Program-made: the position numbers and the translations under genes
Shown here: positions 53,603-64,000 of the stretch, piece by piece
Position numbering within the stretch: the first letter of the stretch is position 1
Layout: every line of letters begins with the position of its first letter
Notes under the pieces: generated by a model
Told to the model about the DNA's origin: nothing
Seen by the model: the letters and a program-made list of their open reading frames with translations, nothing else
The model's database searches: none
Assembly (NCBI GenBank): GCA_023458595.1
Contig: JAEWYT010000147.1
Location: 1 to 64,000 of the forward strand
Direction of reading: 5' to 3'
Length of the DNA stretch: 64,000 nucleotides
From: Pseudomonadota bacterium
Lineage (GTDB): Bacteria; Pseudomonadota; Alphaproteobacteria; Rhizobiales; Tepidamorphaceae

Positions 53603-54040
53603 TCAGGATTCCGCTTCGATCAGCTCGATGAGATGGAGCACCGGCAGCATCAGGAAACTGATCTTGCGACCTCCGAAGGCGATCGCCGGCACCGGCTCGA
53701 CCACGATCTTCGCCCCGCGCGCCGTCAGATCCGCGAGCGCTGTGGGAAGGTCGGGAACCTCGAAGGCCTGATGATAGATCTTGATCCCGCGCTCGAGCCA
53801 GCCGTCGAGCACGGTGCTGCCCGGAAGCGCTTCCAGAAGCTCGAGGCGCGGGCCGGCGCCGACGAGGAACACGCCGCGTATGCCCTGGCGCGGATCCTCG
53901 AAGACCTCCCCCTCCTGCCGGTAGCCGAAGGATCGCCACCCGTCCGCCTCGCGTGCGATGCGGCGCGTGGCGACGCCCAAGTGATGAAACCGCCAGCCCG
54001 CGTCGGCGCTCAGGGGCGGATTCGAGGAGATCGCGCTCAT
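53603..54040 (-). CDS. VOC-superfamily (glyoxalase/methylmalonyl-CoA epimerase-like) protein
   Basis: A 145-residue protein with two beta-alpha-beta-beta-beta units. FHHLGVATRRI begins the first and QAFEVPDLPTAL the second; RLELLEA and LHLIELIE hold the metal-binding glutamates, and the first histidine is in HHLG. Fold members isomerize, epimerize or cleave. Its gene overlaps the ACP stop by one base (TGATG), so it may act on an ACP-bound acyl group. Confidence 0.7.
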   Translation of the reverse strand: MSAISSNPPLSADAGWRFHHLGVATRRIAREADGWRSFGYRQEGEVFEDPRQGIRGVFLVGAGPRLELLEALPGSTVLDGWLERGIKIYHQAFEVPDLPTALADLTARGAKIVVEPVPAIAFGGRKISFLMLPVLHLIELIEAES

Positions 54041-54297
54041 CAGGCGACGGCTTGCCGCTGCGCCAGCACCGCGTCGACGAAAGCCTCCAGCGAGACCAGC
54101 GTCTCGAGCTGCTCCGGCGCGAAGGTGACGTCGCAAGCATCCTCGACAATGAAGACCAACTCGACGTGGAACAGCGAATCCCACTTGGGCTCGGTGGAGC
54201 GCAGCACGTTCTCGGTCTCGTCGACCGGGCGCTTCAGCATGTGCTGGAACGCTTGGGCCACCTTCGTACGGATTTCGAGACGTGTCGGATCGCTCAT
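54040..54297 (-). CDS. Acyl carrier protein
   Basis: An 85-residue helical acidic protein. WDSLFHVELVFIVED has Ser41 in the DSL motif as the phosphopantetheine attachment site. It is not the housekeeping ACP of fatty acid synthesis (different sequence and context). It lies directly after the FkbH-like gene, which in other pathways loads a glyceryl group on a carrier protein, and before the VOC gene, overlapping it by one base. Confidence 0.85.
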   Translation of the reverse strand: MSDPTRLEIRTKVAQAFQHMLKRPVDETENVLRSTEPKWDSLFHVELVFIVEDACDVTFAPEQLETLVSLEAFVDAVLAQRQAVA

Positions 54298-54341
54298 CAG
54301 AAACTCCTCTACTCGTTCACGGCCGGCATCGGGCCCGACAA

Positions 54342-56081
54342 TCAGCCGACCTGCCGGCCGACCAGCGCGTTCGCCTCCGGCCCACGCCGCAGCTCGGCCA
54401 TGCCCATCGTCAGGCAGTGGAGGGAGTCGGTCTCCTCACCCTCGCCTTCTATAGCAACGTCGAGCTCGCGGCCCGTCATTCGTTTGAGCCAGCTAAGGGC
54501 GGGCGCATTGCGCGGGCCTTTTCGGTACGCGAACGCCACGTTCCGGTGGCCGCCGCCGAGTCGCGCGCTGACAAAATCGATCGCCTCGGCGATCATGATG
54601 TCCTCGACCGCCCGCCCGAGCGCCCGGCAGGAAATGCAGAGCTCGTCGACGACGATCGCGTCGTCCTCGACATGAGCGAACAGCGCGCCGACATTGCCGC
54701 TGTCGGACAGCTTGTCGCGCAGCTCGAGCGCCACCACACAACGATCGGGCGCCTCGATGTAGCGCTGGACGTCGCCATCTTTCAGGCGTTGTAGCGCCAG
54801 ATTGAACTGGTTCGTCTTCTTGGGGACGTCACACAACCGCTGGAACTCGTCTGGGGGATCGGCCCGCAACGTGATCTGCGTTCCGAGCGCCTTGAGATAG
54901 GCCAACGGATCCTGATCCACGGCCGCAGTCAGTGCGGTCTTGCGCTCAGCGGCGGAGCGCAGATCCGCGGCACGAAGGGAATCGGTAGAATCCGAACCGA
55001 AGGAGAAGAGGCCGGGAAACCGCGAAAGGTGCTCGACCGTGGTCGCCGCGTCCTCGCTCGCCTGCAGGATCGCGATCCCGGGGACCGCTTGGGCGGTCGC
55101 GAACAGTTCGCCCGGGTTATCGTCAAGCATTAGAAACGCGGAGGGGGCGATGTTGAACTGCCCCGCGAGTTCAACGATGTTTGTCGCCTTCGGAGACCAG
55201 TTCACGCGCGAGGCGGCGAGGTGCGACGGCCGCAGCTTGAAATCGGATCGCTCATCGAACATCCGGTCGACGTCGACGGCTTCGTTCTTGGAGACGACGG
55301 TCAGCAGGACACCCTGCTCGCCCAGCGCGATTAGCGCCTCCTGCAGGCGCAGGTGATCGTTCGTGACGGTGATCCCGGCCGGGCCGTCCTCGCCGAGCAC
55401 ACCGGAATAGAGCGTGTTGTCCAGATCAATGGCGATGGCCTTGATGCGCGGGGCCACCGCCGCGGGAATCCATTTCAGGCCAAGCTCGCGGGCAACCAGC
55501 AGCTGGGCGGCGCGGCTGAGCCGCGTCCCCTGGAATTCCGCGCGCGCGGGATCGAGGCTGCGTTCGCCGAGGGGGCCCAGAGCGGCCGCCATGTCGAGCA
55601 GGCGCAGGCCCGGGGTCCTGGAAACGAGCCCCGCCAGCGCGGGCGCGATCGCCCCGTCCGAGGGGAAGGGGCCGGTCAGGAGTATAGGCGCCGGCGAATG
55701 CGAGCGCAGATGCGCGAGCCGGGTCTCGAGCCAGGCCGCGATGCCGTTCGGCTCGAGCTGGTACCGGCCGAAATCGAGCCACAGTATCTCCGCGTCGACG
55801 TGCGCCGGCAGGCCGGCTTCGATCCCAGCGAAGGCGAGGCTGTCGTCATAGTCGGAAATCGACCACTCCGGCTTGAAGCCGGCATAGGCCAGGTAGGTGG
55901 TCAGCGGCGATTGCACGAACTCGAAGGCATGGTTGCGATGCACGCGCAACCGGACCGGTGCCAGCGGCCAGGCCGCGTCGAGGCCAAGCAGTCTGGCACG
56001 GTCCTGGACGGCGTCGAGAACGACCCCTTGCCAGCGAATTCGCTCCACCAGAGCAGGCACCGTGTCCATTTTCGTAGCCAA
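54342..56081 (-). CDS. FkbH-like HAD protein, probable acyl loader onto ACP
   Basis: A 579-residue protein. The N-terminal 200 residues form an SGNH-like or helical domain. The HAD-IIIC core starts with AIDLDNTLYSGVLGEDG (Asp219 the nucleophile), then VVSKNE and FLMLDDNPGE. The last 180 residues are GNAT-like (VVDELCISCRALGRAVEDIM). FkbH proteins take a three-carbon phosphoglyceryl group from 1,3-bisphosphoglycerate to a carrier protein for methoxymalonate or similar units. The ACP gene next to it supports this role, here in sugar modification. No dehydrogenases of the methoxymalonyl route are present. Confidence 0.8.
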   Translation of the reverse strand: MATKMDTVPALVERIRWQGVVLDAVQDRARLLGLDAAWPLAPVRLRVHRNHAFEFVQSPLTTYLAYAGFKPEWSISDYDDSLAFAGIEAGLPAHVDAEILWLDFGRYQLEPNGIAAWLETRLAHLRSHSPAPILLTGPFPSDGAIAPALAGLVSRTPGLRLLDMAAALGPLGERSLDPARAEFQGTRLSRAAQLLVARELGLKWIPAAVAPRIKAIAIDLDNTLYSGVLGEDGPAGITVTNDHLRLQEALIALGEQGVLLTVVSKNEAVDVDRMFDERSDFKLRPSHLAASRVNWSPKATNIVELAGQFNIAPSAFLMLDDNPGELFATAQAVPGIAILQASEDAATTVEHLSRFPGLFSFGSDSTDSLRAADLRSAAERKTALTAAVDQDPLAYLKALGTQITLRADPPDEFQRLCDVPKKTNQFNLALQRLKDGDVQRYIEAPDRCVVALELRDKLSDSGNVGALFAHVEDDAIVVDELCISCRALGRAVEDIMIAEAIDFVSARLGGGHRNVAFAYRKGPRNAPALSWLKRMTGRELDVAIEGEGEETDSLHCLTMGMAELRRGPEANALVGRQVG

Positions 56082-56151
56082 CAGGTCTTGAACTGCGTGT
56101 GGCCATACCGCATCCGCCGGGTAGGGGCAATCGTCAGGCCTCAGGATCGAT

Positions 56152-57291
56152 TCAAAGCATATCCTGCAAATGTTCGCTGACCCGGTCGATCACCCTGTCG
56201 ACCGCGCCGCCCATGCGCGGGTAGAGCGGCAGGCGGAGTAGGCGTCCCGACACGTCGTCGGTCACCGGGAGGTCGCCGCCCGCCCGCCCGTAGCGGCGGC
56301 CGGCGGGGGCCGAGTGGAGCGGCACGTAGTGGAAGGGGGCGACGATCCCGTCCTCGCGCAGCCGGGCGATCATCTGCTGGCGCAGCTCCAGATCGGGCAT
56401 CAGCACGTAGTAGAGATGGGCGTTGTGGGTGCAGTGGGCCGGGATATCCGGCAGGCCGATGCCGCGATTGTGGAACGACCTGAGGGCCGCGTCGTAGCGC
56501 TGCCAGTTCGCCATCCGCTCGCCCTGGATCTCGCCCGCGCTCTCGAGCTGGCCGTAGAGGAAGGCGGCGATCAGCTCGCCGGGCAGGTACGACGAGCCGA
56601 GGTCGACCCAGGTGTACTTGTCGACCTGGCCGCGGAAGAACTGCTTGCGGTTCGTGCCCTTCTCGCGGATGACCTCGGCGCGCTCGACGAAGGCCGGGTT
56701 GCGGAAAAGGATCGCGCCACCCTCGCCCGAGATGATGTTCTTGGTCTCATGGAAGCTGAACGTCGCCATGTCGCCGATGGCGCCCGCCGAACGGCCGTGG
56801 AACTTCGAGCCGAAGGCATGGGCCGCGTCCTCGACGACGATCAGGCCGTGCTCCTCGGCGAGGGCGGCGATGCGATCCATCTCCGCGACGACGCCGGCGT
56901 AGTGGACGACAAAGATCGCCTTGGTGCGCGCCGTGATCGCCGCGGCAACCTTCTCCTCGTCGAGATTGAGGGTGTCCGGGCGGATATCGACGAAAACGGG
57001 CACGCCGCCGCGCAGCACGACCGCGTTCGCGGTCGAGACAAAGGTGAAGGAGGGCATGATGACTTCGTCGCCGGGACCAATTCCGGCGAGAATCGCGGCC
57101 ATTTCCAGCGCGGCCGTGCAGGAATGGGTCAGCAACGCGGCCTGCGCGCCTGTGAAATCGCACAGCCAGCGCTGGCACAGGTCCGTGTAGTGGCCGTCTC
57201 CGGCGAGCTGGCCCCGTTCGACGGCGTCGCGGATGTGGTCGAGTTCGGCGCCGGCGATCCTGGGCCGGTTGAAAGGCACTCTGTCGGTCAT
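56152..57291 (-). CDS. DegT/DnrJ-family sugar aminotransferase, WecE/RffA-like
   Basis: A 379-residue PLP enzyme. PFNRPRIAGAELDHIRDAVERGQLAGDG at the start and FSFHETKNIISGEGGA (the lysine after ET binds PLP) are the WecE pattern, and DLGSSYLPGELIAAFLYGQLE follows. WecE makes dTDP-4-amino-4,6-dideoxygalactose from the 4-keto sugar. It is the first gene of the leftward set with FkbH-like, ACP, VOC and GNAT genes. No dTDP-glucose synthesis genes (rmlA/rmlB) lie in the window, so the donor sugar must come from elsewhere. Confidence 0.85.
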   Translation of the reverse strand: MTDRVPFNRPRIAGAELDHIRDAVERGQLAGDGHYTDLCQRWLCDFTGAQAALLTHSCTAALEMAAILAGIGPGDEVIMPSFTFVSTANAVVLRGGVPVFVDIRPDTLNLDEEKVAAAITARTKAIFVVHYAGVVAEMDRIAALAEEHGLIVVEDAAHAFGSKFHGRSAGAIGDMATFSFHETKNIISGEGGAILFRNPAFVERAEVIREKGTNRKQFFRGQVDKYTWVDLGSSYLPGELIAAFLYGQLESAGEIQGERMANWQRYDAALRSFHNRGIGLPDIPAHCTHNAHLYYVLMPDLELRQQMIARLREDGIVAPFHYVPLHSAPAGRRYGRAGGDLPVTDDVSGRLLRLPLYPRMGGAVDRVIDRVSEHLQDML

Positions 57292-57497
57292 GGTTCTGTA
57301 TGTCGCACTTCTCGTTCCCGGACAAACGGCCCGATCGGCAAAGGCACCGGTTGGCGGGACAGTCCGCCGCCCGGGCCCGGGCCCGTCTCTATATCCGAAA
57401 TTTCCGATACGGGGTTGGAAACTCTCGCGCGGAGCGGCACGCGGGTGGACGCGGGAGCAGACCCGCGCCCCGTCCTGCCTCCGGACCGGCGGCCGTC

Positions 57498-58277
57498 CTA
57501 GTATTCGACCGGCCGTTTCGCCTTGAACGCGGCGAGGCCGTTGGCGAGGTCCCTGCCGTCGACATGGAGGGCGAAGCGGTCGATCTCGGCGCGGATGCGC
57601 TCCTGCCGTTCAGGGGGCCGGGCGATGCGGCCGGTGAGCATCTTGGTGTGGCGGATCGCTTCCGGGCTGCGTGCGGCGATCTCGCGGGCGATTTCCATCG
57701 CGCGCTCCAACAGCCGCTCGCGGGGGGCCACCTCGTTGACGAGCCCCCAGTCCGCGAGCGTGCGCGCGTCCAGGAGCTCGGCCGTATAGAACAGCTGCGC
57801 GGCATGGGCGGGAGAGAGCTTCTCCATCAGCCGGACGGTCGCGCCGCCGGCCGGGACGACGCCGTAGCGCGTATGCCCGTCGCCGATCTTCACGCCCTCG
57901 GCAGCGACGAGGATGTCGCAGCACAGGAGCAATTCCAGGCCGCCGGCCACGGCGAAGCCGTTCACCGCCGCGATCACCGGAACCGGCAGGTCTTCGACCA
58001 TCTGCAGGACGTCCTGATTGTAGCGCAGCAGGTCGAGGAGCCTGCGCTTGTCGTTGGAGAGCGCCTCCTCGAACTCGATCAGGTCGCCGCCGGCGCAGAA
58101 GGCGCGGCCGGAGCCGGTGAGAACGACCGCGCGCAGTCCGGGCATGTCGGCGAGACCCTTCAGATGCCGCTCCATGCAGATCGCCATCGAATGGGAGAAC
58201 GCGTTCAGGGTGTCGGGGCGGTTCAGCGTGAGCGTCGCGACGGTTCCATCGACGGCAAGCGTTGCGGCATCGTCCAT
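57498..58277 (-). CDS. Enoyl-CoA hydratase/isomerase family protein
   Basis: A 259-residue crotonase-fold protein. Both oxyanion-hole regions are present: RAFCAGGDL near residue 60 and AVNGFAVAGGLELLLCCDI around residue 105. The catalytic glutamates seem partly replaced (EEALSNDK), so hydratase, isomerase or another reaction is possible. It is the last gene of the operon, three bases after the acyl-CoA synthetase, and should act on the CoA ester made there. Confidence 0.85.
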   Translation of the reverse strand: MDDAATLAVDGTVATLTLNRPDTLNAFSHSMAICMERHLKGLADMPGLRAVVLTGSGRAFCAGGDLIEFEEALSNDKRRLLDLLRYNQDVLQMVEDLPVPVIAAVNGFAVAGGLELLLCCDILVAAEGVKIGDGHTRYGVVPAGGATVRLMEKLSPAHAAQLFYTAELLDARTLADWGLVNEVAPRERLLERAMEIAREIAARSPEAIRHTKMLTGRIARPPERQERIRAEIDRFALHVDGRDLANGLAAFKAKRPVEY

Positions 58278-58280
58278 GGT

Positions 58281-60157
58281 CTAGTCCGCCGATCGCACGA
58301 TGTAGGTCTGCGGCAGCGGGTTCAACGCGGCTTCCAACTCCGCGATCGTTTCCGGCGCAGCTCCCGAGACGGTGACGTCCACGACCGTATTCTTGCGGGC
58401 ATCGAGTGAGACGGCCACCTCGGCGGTGGCCTGCGAACCGCAGATTCCCGCGGTTTCCAAAGCGACCTTTTCCTTGATGGCGAGATCGCGCAGCGTCGGC
58501 TTGAAGATCTTGCCGACGGCGGTCACCGGCAGTGCGTCGATGACCTTGACGATTCTCGGACGGGCGGGTGCCTCGTGGACGTGCGTGTCGAGATAGCTTT
58601 TCAGCGCGTCGGGATCGACTTCGAGACCCGGTGCCGGGACGACGAACAGTGCCGGCACTTCGCCCGCATACTGGTCGGGCATGGCAACCGCGGCACTGAT
58701 GTGGACGCCGGCAAACTGGTTGGCGACGTCCTCGATCGCGGCGGGGTCGATGTTGTGGCCGCTGCGGACGATCAGATCCTTCTCGCGGCCGGTCAGGACG
58801 AGGCGCTCGTCTTCCGTCAGGTAGCCGATGTCGCCGGTGGTGAGCCAGCCGTCGGCGTCGAGCGTGCCTGCATTGTGCGCGGGGTCGACATAGCCCGGAA
58901 ACACCTGCGGGCCGCGCACCTGCACGAGGCCGGCCTCGCCGGGTCGGCAGGGACCCGGATCGGCCGGATCGAGCCGGAGGATGCGGGTCTGCGAATAGGG
59001 CGCGCGGAAGCCGACGCTGCCTGCAATCGGCTCGCCGCGGCCCGGATTGAAGGCTATCGCCGCGGCCGTCTCGGTCATGCCGTAGGTCTCGAAGATGCGG
59101 ATGCCGGTGGTCGACTCAAAGCGCGTGCCGACGGCTTTCGGGCATACGGCGCCGCCGGTCATGGCCATCCGCACGAAGGAGGTGTCGGTCCCCGACGACC
59201 AGCTATCCGTTACGGCGGCGATCGACGTCGGAACTCCGCCCACCACGGTCGCCCTGAAGTGCCCGACGATGTCCCAGTAGCGGGCGATGACCGCCGGTGG
59301 TCGCAATGCATAGGGCGACGGCACGACGATGTGGCCACCCGCCGCTATCACCGACAGGCCGACCGTCATCGTGCCGCCGACGTGGAAGAACGGCAAGCCG
59401 TCGATGACGGTGTCGGTCTCGTCATAGCCGAACACTTGGGCGAAGCCGAAGGCGGCGTGGATCTGGTTGCCGTGGGTCAGCCGGACGAGCTTCGGCCGTC
59501 CGGTCGTTCCGCCCGTGTGGAACAGGGCGCAGACGACGTCGCGATCGGCGGTCGGATCGAAGACCAGCGCCTCGGCGCTCGCGCCGGCGATCGCTTCGCT
59601 GAGCGGCACAAAGCCGGCCACGCCCTCCGTGTCGTCGCCGATGACGATGACGTGGCGGAGACTTGGCACCTGCGCCAGCGCGCCCTGTGCCTTGGTCCAG
59701 CACATCTCGTCGAGCGCGCGCGAGGGTATGACGAGGACTGTTGCGGCTTCGGCATCGAGGAGATCGAAGATCGCATCTTGAGTGAGCAGGTAGTTGAGCG
59801 TGCTCGCGACGCCCGCAACCTGAGCGCCGAAAAGCAGCGCCGGCAGGTCCGGCAAGGTCGGTGCGAGGAAGGCGGCGACACCCTGTCCCGGCCTCAGACC
59901 GAGTGCGTGGAACATGTTGGCCGCCCGGGTCACCTCGGCGAGCAGCCCGCGATGGGTCAGGGATACTCCGACATCCCGCGGATCGGGGCTGCGCAGCACG
60001 GTGACCGCCCTGGAGTCTCCGGCATTTTCTGCGGTCGCGCGGAAAAGGTCGTAGAGATTCCGAGCCGGCACCAGTTCGTCATACGGGTGCGCCTCGATCG
60101 CGACGATGTCCTCTATCGTGCGGACTTCGGCGACCGGCCTCGTCGTCTTCAGGGCCA

Positions 60158-60158
<1 letters not shown>
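58281..60158 (-). CDS. Acyl-CoA synthetase (AMP-forming)
   Basis: A 625-residue adenylating enzyme. The P-loop ALFHTGGTTGRPKLV, the A5 motif ETYGMTETA, GDIGYLTEDERLVLTGREKDLIVRSGHNIDP and the lysine in VGKIFKP (A10) are complete. Residues 1-60 and the last 80 extend beyond the common length. It activates an unknown carboxylic acid with CoA. The ATG at 60158 overlaps the ABC ATPase stop by one base (TGATG), so uptake and activation are coupled. The long upstream extension of this frame is an out-of-frame shadow of the ATPase gene. Confidence 0.87.
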
Positions 60159-61650
<1,492 letters not shown>

Positions 61651-61654
<4 letters not shown>

Positions 61655-62736
61655 TCCTCGCCTCCCAGGTCATCCATGGGAACGGACACGACGACGCCCT
61701 CGCCGCGTGCGGCGGCGTAGACGTCGCCCCGATACTCCGTGGTGCTCGTTACGCCGTGGGTCGCCCCGTCGGCGCGGCTGTGCAGGCTCAGAATCGGCTG
61801 GAAGCCGATGTCGAGCCTGATGCAGAGGCCGGCGGACATGGTCGGCGCCCAGGGCTTGAGCAGGCCGAGCTGCTTCACGCCGCCGCCTTGCAGCGGCTCG
61901 TAGAAGCTGCGGCCGGCACGCAGTTTCGGTGCGATCCAGTAGGGCCGCGCCACCTCGGCGACCATGCGCTTGCGATAGCCCGGCTCGCGCAGCACGAGCT
62001 CGACGAGTTGGCAGCGTGGGGCGAAGGCGCTCAGCCAGTAGCCCTCCTTCGCCGGGGAGATGCGGCCGGGATAGGCGGGAAGATCGGAATAGAGAATCTG
62101 CGGCGCGTCCTTGCCGGACGCGTCGATGCGCACGAGCCGGTGCTTCCAGGCCTCCGAGAACACGAGCGACGGGCCGTCGACGACGAGGCCCGACGGATAG
62201 GCGAGGTCGCCGACGAGGCGGGTGCTTGATCCGCTGTCGAGATCGATGTGCCAGATGCTTCCCGAGGCGTTGCGCTGGAGGAGGTCGAGTTGCCAGCCGT
62301 CGGGCGGATTGGTCGCCGAGCCGTTGGCGACGTAGAGCGTCGAACCGTCGGCGGCGAGCGCGGTGATGCAGCCAGCGTCCGGCGCGGCCCGATAGCGACG
62401 GCCGTCGAAATCGCCGCCCTCGACGAGAACGTCGCCGGTCGAAAGCGCGACCGCCAGTCCGCCGTCGCCCATCGGGGCGATGCAGACGACTTCGGATTCG
62501 TATTCGTCGCGCTTGCGCCACGTCGACCCCTCCAGCACGTGGATTGCCTTGCCGGACGATGCCAGAAGCTCGTCGGAGACGACTGCCAAACAGTCGACGT
62601 CTTCGAGCGGGACGCGCGAGGGCGCCTCGTCGAGCTTGCGGTTCGGGCGCAGTGCCCCGTCGAGTGGCGGGACGGTGACGGCGGCCTCGCCGATGCCGAG
62701 GAGATTGTCCCAGGCGCGCACGAGACCGCCGATCAT
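61651..62736 (-). CDS. SMP-30/gluconolactonase-like beta-propeller protein
   Basis: A 361-residue protein of the six-bladed SMP-30/strictosidine synthase-like fold. Blade motifs YPSGLVVDGPSLVFSEAWKHRLVRID and YPGRISPAKEGYWLSAF are visible. It has no signal peptide and is thus probably cytoplasmic. The family hydrolyses lactones with a metal ion. It overlaps the fused permease gene and the ATPase gene by four bases each. It resembles the C-terminal part of the fused permease, so one may be a duplicate of the other. Confidence 0.78.
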
Positions 62737-64000
62737 TTCCGCCCCCAATAGGACTTCGTGCCGGTCCACTCCGGGTCCATGCCGTCGAGCTTCAGGCGGC
62801 CGATGCGGTTGTTGGAGATGCCGCCGATGTAGAGATGGCCCTTGTGCTCGCGCATCGAGGTGATCATCGGATGGTTCTCGCCGCCGTTGTCCCAGAGCGT
62901 CTCGATGACCCTGCCCGTCTCGTCGAAGCGGACGATGCAGCCCGTATTGATGTTGGCGTAGAGCCACTCGTCGGGCGCAATGCGGCGCGCCATGCGCTTC
63001 CTGAAGCCGGGCATCCTGAGGGCGAGATCGAGCGAGGGCGTGCGCATGCCGACCAGCGCCAGCCAGTAGGTGCCGTCGGAGGCGCGGTTGATGTTGTCGG
63101 GATAGCCCGGCAGGTCGCCGATGACCTGTTCGATCGTGCCCTTCTTCGGCCCGTCGAAATAGTAGCGACTGATACGGCATCCCCAGGTCTCGGCGAAGAA
63201 GAACGAGTGCCCCTCGTGCGCCATGCAGATGCCGTTCGGGAAGACCAGGTTCTTGATCACCGTGCGGGTAGCGCCGGTACTCGGGTCGAAGCAGATGATG
63301 CGGCCGTTGCCGCGCGATTCCAGGCAGTCGACCGGCCATTCGTGCATTTCGTAGCGGACCGTAGCCTCGCTGAAGAAGACGCGGCCGTCGGGGGCGATGT
63401 CGAGGTCGTCGGCGAGCCTGAGCCGCGAGTCGTCGATAACCGAGAACCAGGAGCGGTTGGTCTCGTCGGTGAGCTTCTCGATCGTGCGGTCCTGCGCGAC
63501 GCGGTAGAGACCCATGCCGCCGATGCAGACGAGCAGCGAGCCGTCGCGGGCGAACGCCATGCCGAGCGGGCGTCCGCCGACATGGGCGTAGACCTCGTGC
63601 CGGGTGTAGTCCGGGGCGAAGAAACGGACGATGTCGCCGGTCCGGTTGCCCGCGTATATGTGGTCGTCCTCGTCGAGGATGACGTCCTCGGGGCCGTCGA
63701 TCTCGCCGAGGCCGATGCGCTCGACGGGACGGAGCCTGTCGTTGAGAGCATAGGGCGAGTCTCGGTCCGTGCCGGGGGCTGCGGGCAGCGACGCGTAGGT
63801 CGGCGACACGTAGACCTTCGAGAGAACCTTGTGCCGGTTCTTGAGCCAGCGCACGTCGATGGCGACGGCCGCCAGCAGGAGGAGGCCGAGCAGCAGCGAG
63901 TTCGCGCCGCTCGTCACGCCGAGGCGCACCAGGCTGTTGACCATCAGCATGACGGTGATGGAGCCGATGATCGCCTTCGCCGCCGAGCCGCGTCCGCCAC
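62733..64000 (-). CDS. RbsC-type ABC permease fused to an SMP-30 beta-propeller (N-terminus outside window)
   Basis: The frame is open to the window edge at 64000, so the N-terminus is missing. The first visible residues, GGRGSAAKAIIGSITVM..., then LVRLGVTSGANSLLLGLLLLAAVAIDVRW, match the last helices of RbsC-type sugar permeases. With no stop the chain continues (KNRHKVLSKVYVSPTY) into about 350 residues of SMP-30 propeller: DGPEDVILDEDDHIYAGNRTGDIVRF, PLGMAFARDGSLLV and YPDNINRASDGTYWLALVG. A permease and a lactonase-like domain are thus joined in one protein. The propeller would be on the cytoplasmic side if the permease topology is standard. The binding protein and another permease probably lie outside the window. 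Confidence 0.75.
   Translation of the reverse strand, partial: GGRGSAAKAIIGSITVMLMVNSLVRLGVTSGANSLLLGLLLLAAVAIDVRWLKNRHKVLSKVYVSPTYASLPAAPGTDRDSPYALNDRLRPVERIGLGEIDGPEDVILDEDDHIYAGNRTGDIVRFFAPDYTRHEVYAHVGGRPLGMAFARDGSLLVCIGGMGLYRVAQDRTIEKLTDETNRSWFSVIDDSRLRLADDLDIAPDGRVFFSEATVRYEMHEWPVDCLESRGNGRIICFDPSTGATRTVIKNLVFPNGICMAHEGHSFFFAETWGCRISRYYFDGPKKGTIEQVIGDLPGYPDNINRASDGTYWLALVGMRTPSLDLALRMPGFRKRMARRIAPDEWLYANINTGCIVRFDETGRVIETLWDNGGENHPMITSMREHKGHLYIGGISNNRIGRLKLDGMDPEWTGTKSYWGRK

Overview
The window comes from the chromosome or a large replicon of a high-GC alphaproteobacterium, most likely Hyphomicrobiales (Rhizobiales) or a close relative. The strongest taxonomic evidence is a complete PhyR/NepR/EcfG general stress response core with an HWE-family histidine kinase, which is an alphaproteobacterial hallmark. 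Ectoine catabolism, TRAP transport and FNR/NnrR-type sites suggest a saline or osmotically variable habitat with oxygen-poor periods. I saw no rRNA, tRNA, insertion sequence, phage gene or CRISPR array. Gene density is high, and many neighbouring genes overlap by 1-16 bases.

Layout. 1-8.4 kb: end of a patatin-like phospholipase and a GntP permease, then on the minus strand an arginine/ornithine-type antiporter, an MscS channel and two alpha/beta hydrolases. 8.5-21.4 kb: an ectoine/hydroxyectoine uptake and degradation locus arranged as two divergent operons. The leftward one is doeA, an ArgE-like deacetylase and a GntR regulator. The rightward one is ehuB-ehuC-ehuD-ehuA-eutB-eutC, a second M24 enzyme, a DoeX-like Lrp regulator, doeC and doeD. 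The usual DoeB/EutE deacetylase and EutA are absent. 21.5-26.9 kb: an amidohydrolase divergent from a LysR regulator and a TRAP transporter with fused DctQ-DctM. 27.0-33.7 kb: an NnrR-like regulator, NnrS, oxygen-independent ubiquinone genes ubiT-ubiU-ubiV, and divergent ubiD-ubiX, with a palindromic NnrR-type box between the divergent arms.

34.3-39.9 kb: a four-gene operon of an imelysin-like protein with an EF-hand loop, a small membrane cytochrome b, a pentaheme cytochrome c and an FTR1 iron permease with a long N-terminal domain. An FNR-type site precedes it. I read it as a redox-coupled iron uptake system, possibly undescribed. 40.0-47.9 kb: a general stress response island with phyR, nepR, ecfG, an HWE kinase and response regulator, DUF883-like, AI-2E-family, CsbD, DUF1328 and Dps genes. 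I found seven exact GGAAC-N16/17-CGTT promoters and one near match in front of these genes.

48.7-57.3 kb: two convergent gene sets for a modified envelope sugar. One has three methyltransferases, an ArnC-like glycosyltransferase and a small EamA-type membrane protein. The other has a WecE-like aminotransferase, an FkbH-like HAD protein, an acyl carrier protein, a VOC protein and a GNAT acyltransferase. Together they suggest that an ACP-bound acyl group is placed on an amino sugar. 57.5-64.0 kb: a leftward, tightly coupled operon whose first visible gene fuses an RbsC-type ABC permease to an SMP-30 beta-propeller. It continues with a second SMP-30 protein, an RbsA-type ATPase, an acyl-CoA synthetase and an enoyl-CoA hydratase, which looks like uptake and CoA-dependent breakdown of an unknown carboxylic compound.
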